The notes under the pieces: model-generated
Seen by the model: the letters and a program-made list of their open reading frames with translations, nothing else
Told to the model about the DNA's origin: nothing
Database searches by the model: none
Program-made: the position numbers and the translations under genes
Shown here: positions 5,036 to 6,541 of the stretch, in pieces
Position numbering within the stretch: the first letter of the stretch is position 1
How the letters are laid out: every line of letters begins with the position of its first letter
DNA from: Acidithiobacillus ferruginosus
GTDB lineage: Bacteria; Pseudomonadota; Gammaproteobacteria; Acidithiobacillales; Acidithiobacillaceae
DNA: 6,541 bases
Reading direction: 5' to 3'
NCBI RefSeq assembly: GCF_018854495.1
Contig: NZ_JABBDR010000192.1
Span: forward strand, 1 to 6,541

Positions 5036-5821
5036 GTGGGTTTACACCAGCCATCAAAAAAGACGGTCAACAAGGTGGAGGCCATGGTTCCCGGGAGTGC
5101 GGAGATACTTAGGCACCCGATGTGGGAAGTTCTACGGCAACCAGATAGGGTTCTGGAAAAGAAGGAGTCGTGGCTTGGTCGGCTGGCGCCGGATATTCAA
5201 CGCATAGTTTTCGCCAACGAATCAAAGCTTAGCATACGCAAAGCGTTAACTAGCCCTGACATCAATGAAAAACATCTCCAGCAATTAGAAGTAAGGGCAG
5301 GGTTCGATTCGGTAACCTGCCTGGCCATTCTTTTGGCAGAGAACATTTATTCATATCATGGGAATAATGCTATTCATATTAGCGATTCACTGTACCGTGC
5401 ATTGTTGGTGTCTTGTGCATTTGATTCCTATTTGTTGATGGCTGGATACCTCTTCCAGTGTTTCCGTGATAGGCTTTTGAACCAAGTGGTGGTTGACGAC
5501 ATGAGGCTGGATCTGGACACCTTGGATTTCTCCGAGTCTGCTTTTCTCTTATGCAGAGAACTATGGAAACTCATGGGTGATCGGAAGATAGGGTGGGGTC
5601 GTGAAGATCGGGCTTGCGCGGGAGTGCAACTGCTTAGAGGAAAATTTGGGTTTGATGCTATGTGGGGATTATCCCTTCTCCATGTACCAGTAGCACCTAA
5701 CTCAGAAAATTTTCACAAGGCCACAAAAGAGTATGAACGGGCTCGAAAGTTGCGTGATTGGGGGCTGCACAATTTGCGCAATGGGATAGTTGGTAGTATT
5801 CCACCACACGATATTTGGTAA
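5036..5821 (+). CDS. Uncharacterised 261-residue protein, probably shortened at its N-terminus
   Basis: I recognise the pattern but not a function. The early part, VGLHQPSKKTVNKVEAMVPG followed by SAEILRHPMWEVL, resembles hypothetical proteins that carry a Trp-x-x-Tyr...Gly...Pro-Ser, then Pro-Gly-Ser/Thr, then His-Pro-Leu/Met-Trp pattern near their start. The rest is helical, with no signal peptide, no clear membrane segment and no catalytic motif I can name; Cys occurs singly. The frame is open back to 4985 (after TAG 4982) and reads TRRRKWDKYA just before the GTG at 5036, which fits that pattern, so coding sequence appears to continue upstream of every good start. GTG 5036 has a weak ribosome site; ATG 5084 has AAGGTGG five bases upstream. 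Lower GC than the operon on its left suggests separate origin. No terminator was seen after it. Confidence 0.6.
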   Translation: MGLHQPSKKTVNKVEAMVPGSAEILRHPMWEVLRQPDRVLEKKESWLGRLAPDIQRIVFANESKLSIRKALTSPDINEKHLQQLEVRAGFDSVTCLAILLAENIYSYHGNNAIHISDSLYRALLVSCAFDSYLLMAGYLFQCFRDRLLNQVVVDDMRLDLDTLDFSESAFLLCRELWKLMGDRKIGWGREDRACAGVQLLRGKFGFDAMWGLSLLHVPVAPNSENFHKATKEYERARKLRDWGLHNLRNGIVGSIPPHDIW

Positions 5822-5830
5822 GAATCTAAA

Positions 5831-6007
5831 ATGAAGCGCCATAGACATGCCCGGAATTTGGTTGGCGCCCGAGACGTTAACGTGGATTATGAAACCACCC
5901 AACATTTTTCTTGTCCTTTGTCGTCTATCGCTATGGCCTTCGGTGGATCGCTGTCTAGATGCTATCGTCGGCTAACTACATTCACGGTATTCCCTGCCCG
6001 TCTATGA
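5831..6007 (+). CDS. Possible small ORF (58 residues), may be the front of a frameshifted gene
   Basis: ATG 5831 begins nine bases after the stop of the 261-residue protein and runs to TGA 6005-6007. The product starts MKRHRHARNLVGARDVNV and has no recognised motif. The ribosome site is poor (GGTAAGA about ten bases upstream). A second open frame, shifted by one base, overlaps its last 30 bases and continues to 6197 with no start codon of its own near its front, so the two may be pieces of one gene of about 120 residues. It may equally be chance. Confidence 0.2.
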   Translation: MKRHRHARNLVGARDVNVDYETTQHFSCPLSSIAMAFGGSLSRCYRRLTTFTVFPARL

Positions 6008-6197
6008 TCAGCGGATCCGTGAAAGTAAGGCTACATTTGACTGGATCATAGATAGCCGCAGTGGGTTCTTTGCGTTACTGACGGTCGCGTTCGTGGTGGT
6101 GGCCCTAGATGTGTATGGTTTGTCAGTACTGATGGCATGGAGCATGAGTATCCCTTATCGGATGCCCGTCACTATTCTGGAAATATTTCTGAGCTAA
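5976..6197 (+). pseudogene. Open-frame fragment with a membrane segment, no start codon
   Basis: The frame is open from 5976 to TAA 6195-6197. From 6003 it reads YDQRIRESKATFDWIIDSRS, then a hydrophobic stretch GFFALLTVAFVVVALDVYG with LSVLMAWSM after it, and ends EIFLS. Charged soluble sequence followed by one or two membrane helices looks like real protein, but no ATG, GTG or TTG lies near its front (CTG 5994 is the only near-start; the first GTG is inside the hydrophobic part). It overlaps the preceding small ORF out of frame. I do not recognise the family. Confidence 0.3.
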
Positions 6198-6415
6198 ACC
6201 GCGCTCTCGATTAGATTGCTGCCTATAATCTGGGTGATCATGAGTGGTAATAGCGAAATATTTGATGGGGACCCACGTACTGTTACATCTTGCAATAATT
6301 TAAGTGGCATGTCCCGAGCTATATGAGGTCGAAACGATGGGGTGTCAACGTCATTTTGCAACCGAAGCCTCTCACAAAGCAGAACGATTGAATTACCTGG
6401 TTTTATCGGTAACAT
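6194..6415 (-). CDS. Doubtful 73-residue ORF, convergent with the membrane fragment
   Basis: ATG 6415 to TAG 6194-6196 encodes MLPIKPGNSIVLLCERLRLQ and continues without any recognised motif. Its start lies at the edge of a perfect 16-bp palindrome, but there is no ribosome-binding sequence. Its stop overlaps the stop of the plus-strand fragment. Included because it is the longest open frame in this otherwise empty stretch; it is more likely chance than a gene. Confidence 0.15.
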   Translation of the reverse strand: MLPIKPGNSIVLLCERLRLQNDVDTPSFRPHIARDMPLKLLQDVTVRGSPSNISLLPLMITQIIGSNLIESAV

Positions 6416-6429
6416 AGATAATTATCTAT
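6414..6429. promoter_or_regulatory. Perfect 16-bp palindrome ATAGATAATTATCTAT
   Basis: The sequence is identical to its reverse complement and ends 23 bases before the ATG of the ATPase-like gene. The position suits an operator. It is AT-rich, in contrast to the coding DNA around the window. Similarity to a Fur box is limited to GATAAT/ATTATC and is not enough to name it. Confidence 0.45.
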
Positions 6430-6452
6430 CATGGCAATAAAATTGGATAAAA

Positions 6453-6541
6453 ATGGTCAAAGCCCCCTGGCACTACCCGCGAACAGCGTTGGCCGATCAA
6501 TACCTGAAAACGTTGGCCATCGGACTCAGCAAGAGTCTGGT
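6453..6541 (+). CDS. N-terminus of a probable P-loop ATPase (3' end outside window)
   Basis: Twenty-nine complete codons are visible from ATG 6453. The peptide includes WHYPRTALADQYLKTLAIGL and ends SKSLV. This resembles the start of AAA-type ATP-binding proteins of plasmids and genomic islands, in which a similar helix and a Gly-Leu-Ser...Ser-Leu-Val stretch lead straight into a beta strand and the Phe-Gly/Ala-Pro-Arg-Arg-x-Gly-Lys-Thr P-loop. The P-loop itself would lie just outside the window, so the call is inference. The frame is closed upstream by TAA 6438. The ribosome site is weak (GGA five bases before). A competing frame from ATG 6431 also runs off the edge but has low-complexity content and no family resemblance. 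Confidence 0.5.
   Translation, partial: MVKAPWHYPRTALADQYLKTLAIGLSKSL

Noticed and set aside
6414..6429. Fur box
   Set aside because: Only GATAAT/ATTATC is shared with the 19-bp consensus; the repeat spacing does not fit and nothing nearby concerns iron uptake.
200..6541. Second sfx-like copy elsewhere in the window
   Set aside because: By eye, neither GTGCCAGGGTGGGACGTGG nor its reverse complement recurs after 199.

Overview
The window looks like accessory DNA from a proteobacterium with moderate to high GC. The mix of a conjugative type IV pilus tip gene, an IS21-like end and a CDGSH/YceI/UbiD-type cluster would fit an acidophilic chemolithotroph such as Acidithiobacillus, but that assignment is inference. 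Nothing here fixes the genus, and no rRNA or tRNA gene was seen.

Left edge (1-433): the 3' end of a PilV-like minor pilin/adhesin. It carries a conserved Cys-Gln-Gly-Gly-Thr-Trp block that lies where shufflon crossover sites sit in plasmid pilV genes. A nine-G run follows at once, then a C-terminal segment of visibly different base composition. Bases 434-602 hold no gene I can support.

Damaged zone (603-1898, minus strand): the C-terminal half of a polytopic glycosyltransferase-like membrane protein (607-1472) abuts an IS21-like end (from 1473, starting TGTTAAC, with three copies of AAGTWTCATCCTG). Beyond about 1690 lies the N-terminal stub of a UbiD-family decarboxylase. This reads as an insertion followed by a deletion that removed the rest of the IS, the front of the glycosyltransferase gene and the back of ubiD.

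Central minus-strand cluster (1948-4885), transcribed from high to low coordinates: MarR regulator, double-CDGSH iron-sulfur protein, secreted YceI-family lipid-binding protein, a membrane protein of about nine or ten helices with no recognised family, a VOC-fold metalloenzyme with an intact His/His/Glu triad, and then the ubiD stub. Gaps from the CDGSH gene to the ubiD stub are 31-62 bases. The marR promoter and the promoter region before the CDGSH gene share GTNCTATATAGA overlapping the -10, so autoregulation plus control of the operon by the MarR protein is the simplest model. The job of the cluster is unknown; UbiD and VOC members suggest an aromatic or phenolic substrate.

Right part (4937-6541): lower-GC DNA with an uncharacterised 261-residue protein whose reading frame and sequence pattern extend upstream of its only plausible starts, so its front may be lost. 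About 630 bases of apparently decayed small ORFs follow, then a perfect 16-bp palindrome, then the first 29 codons of a probable ATPase running off the edge.
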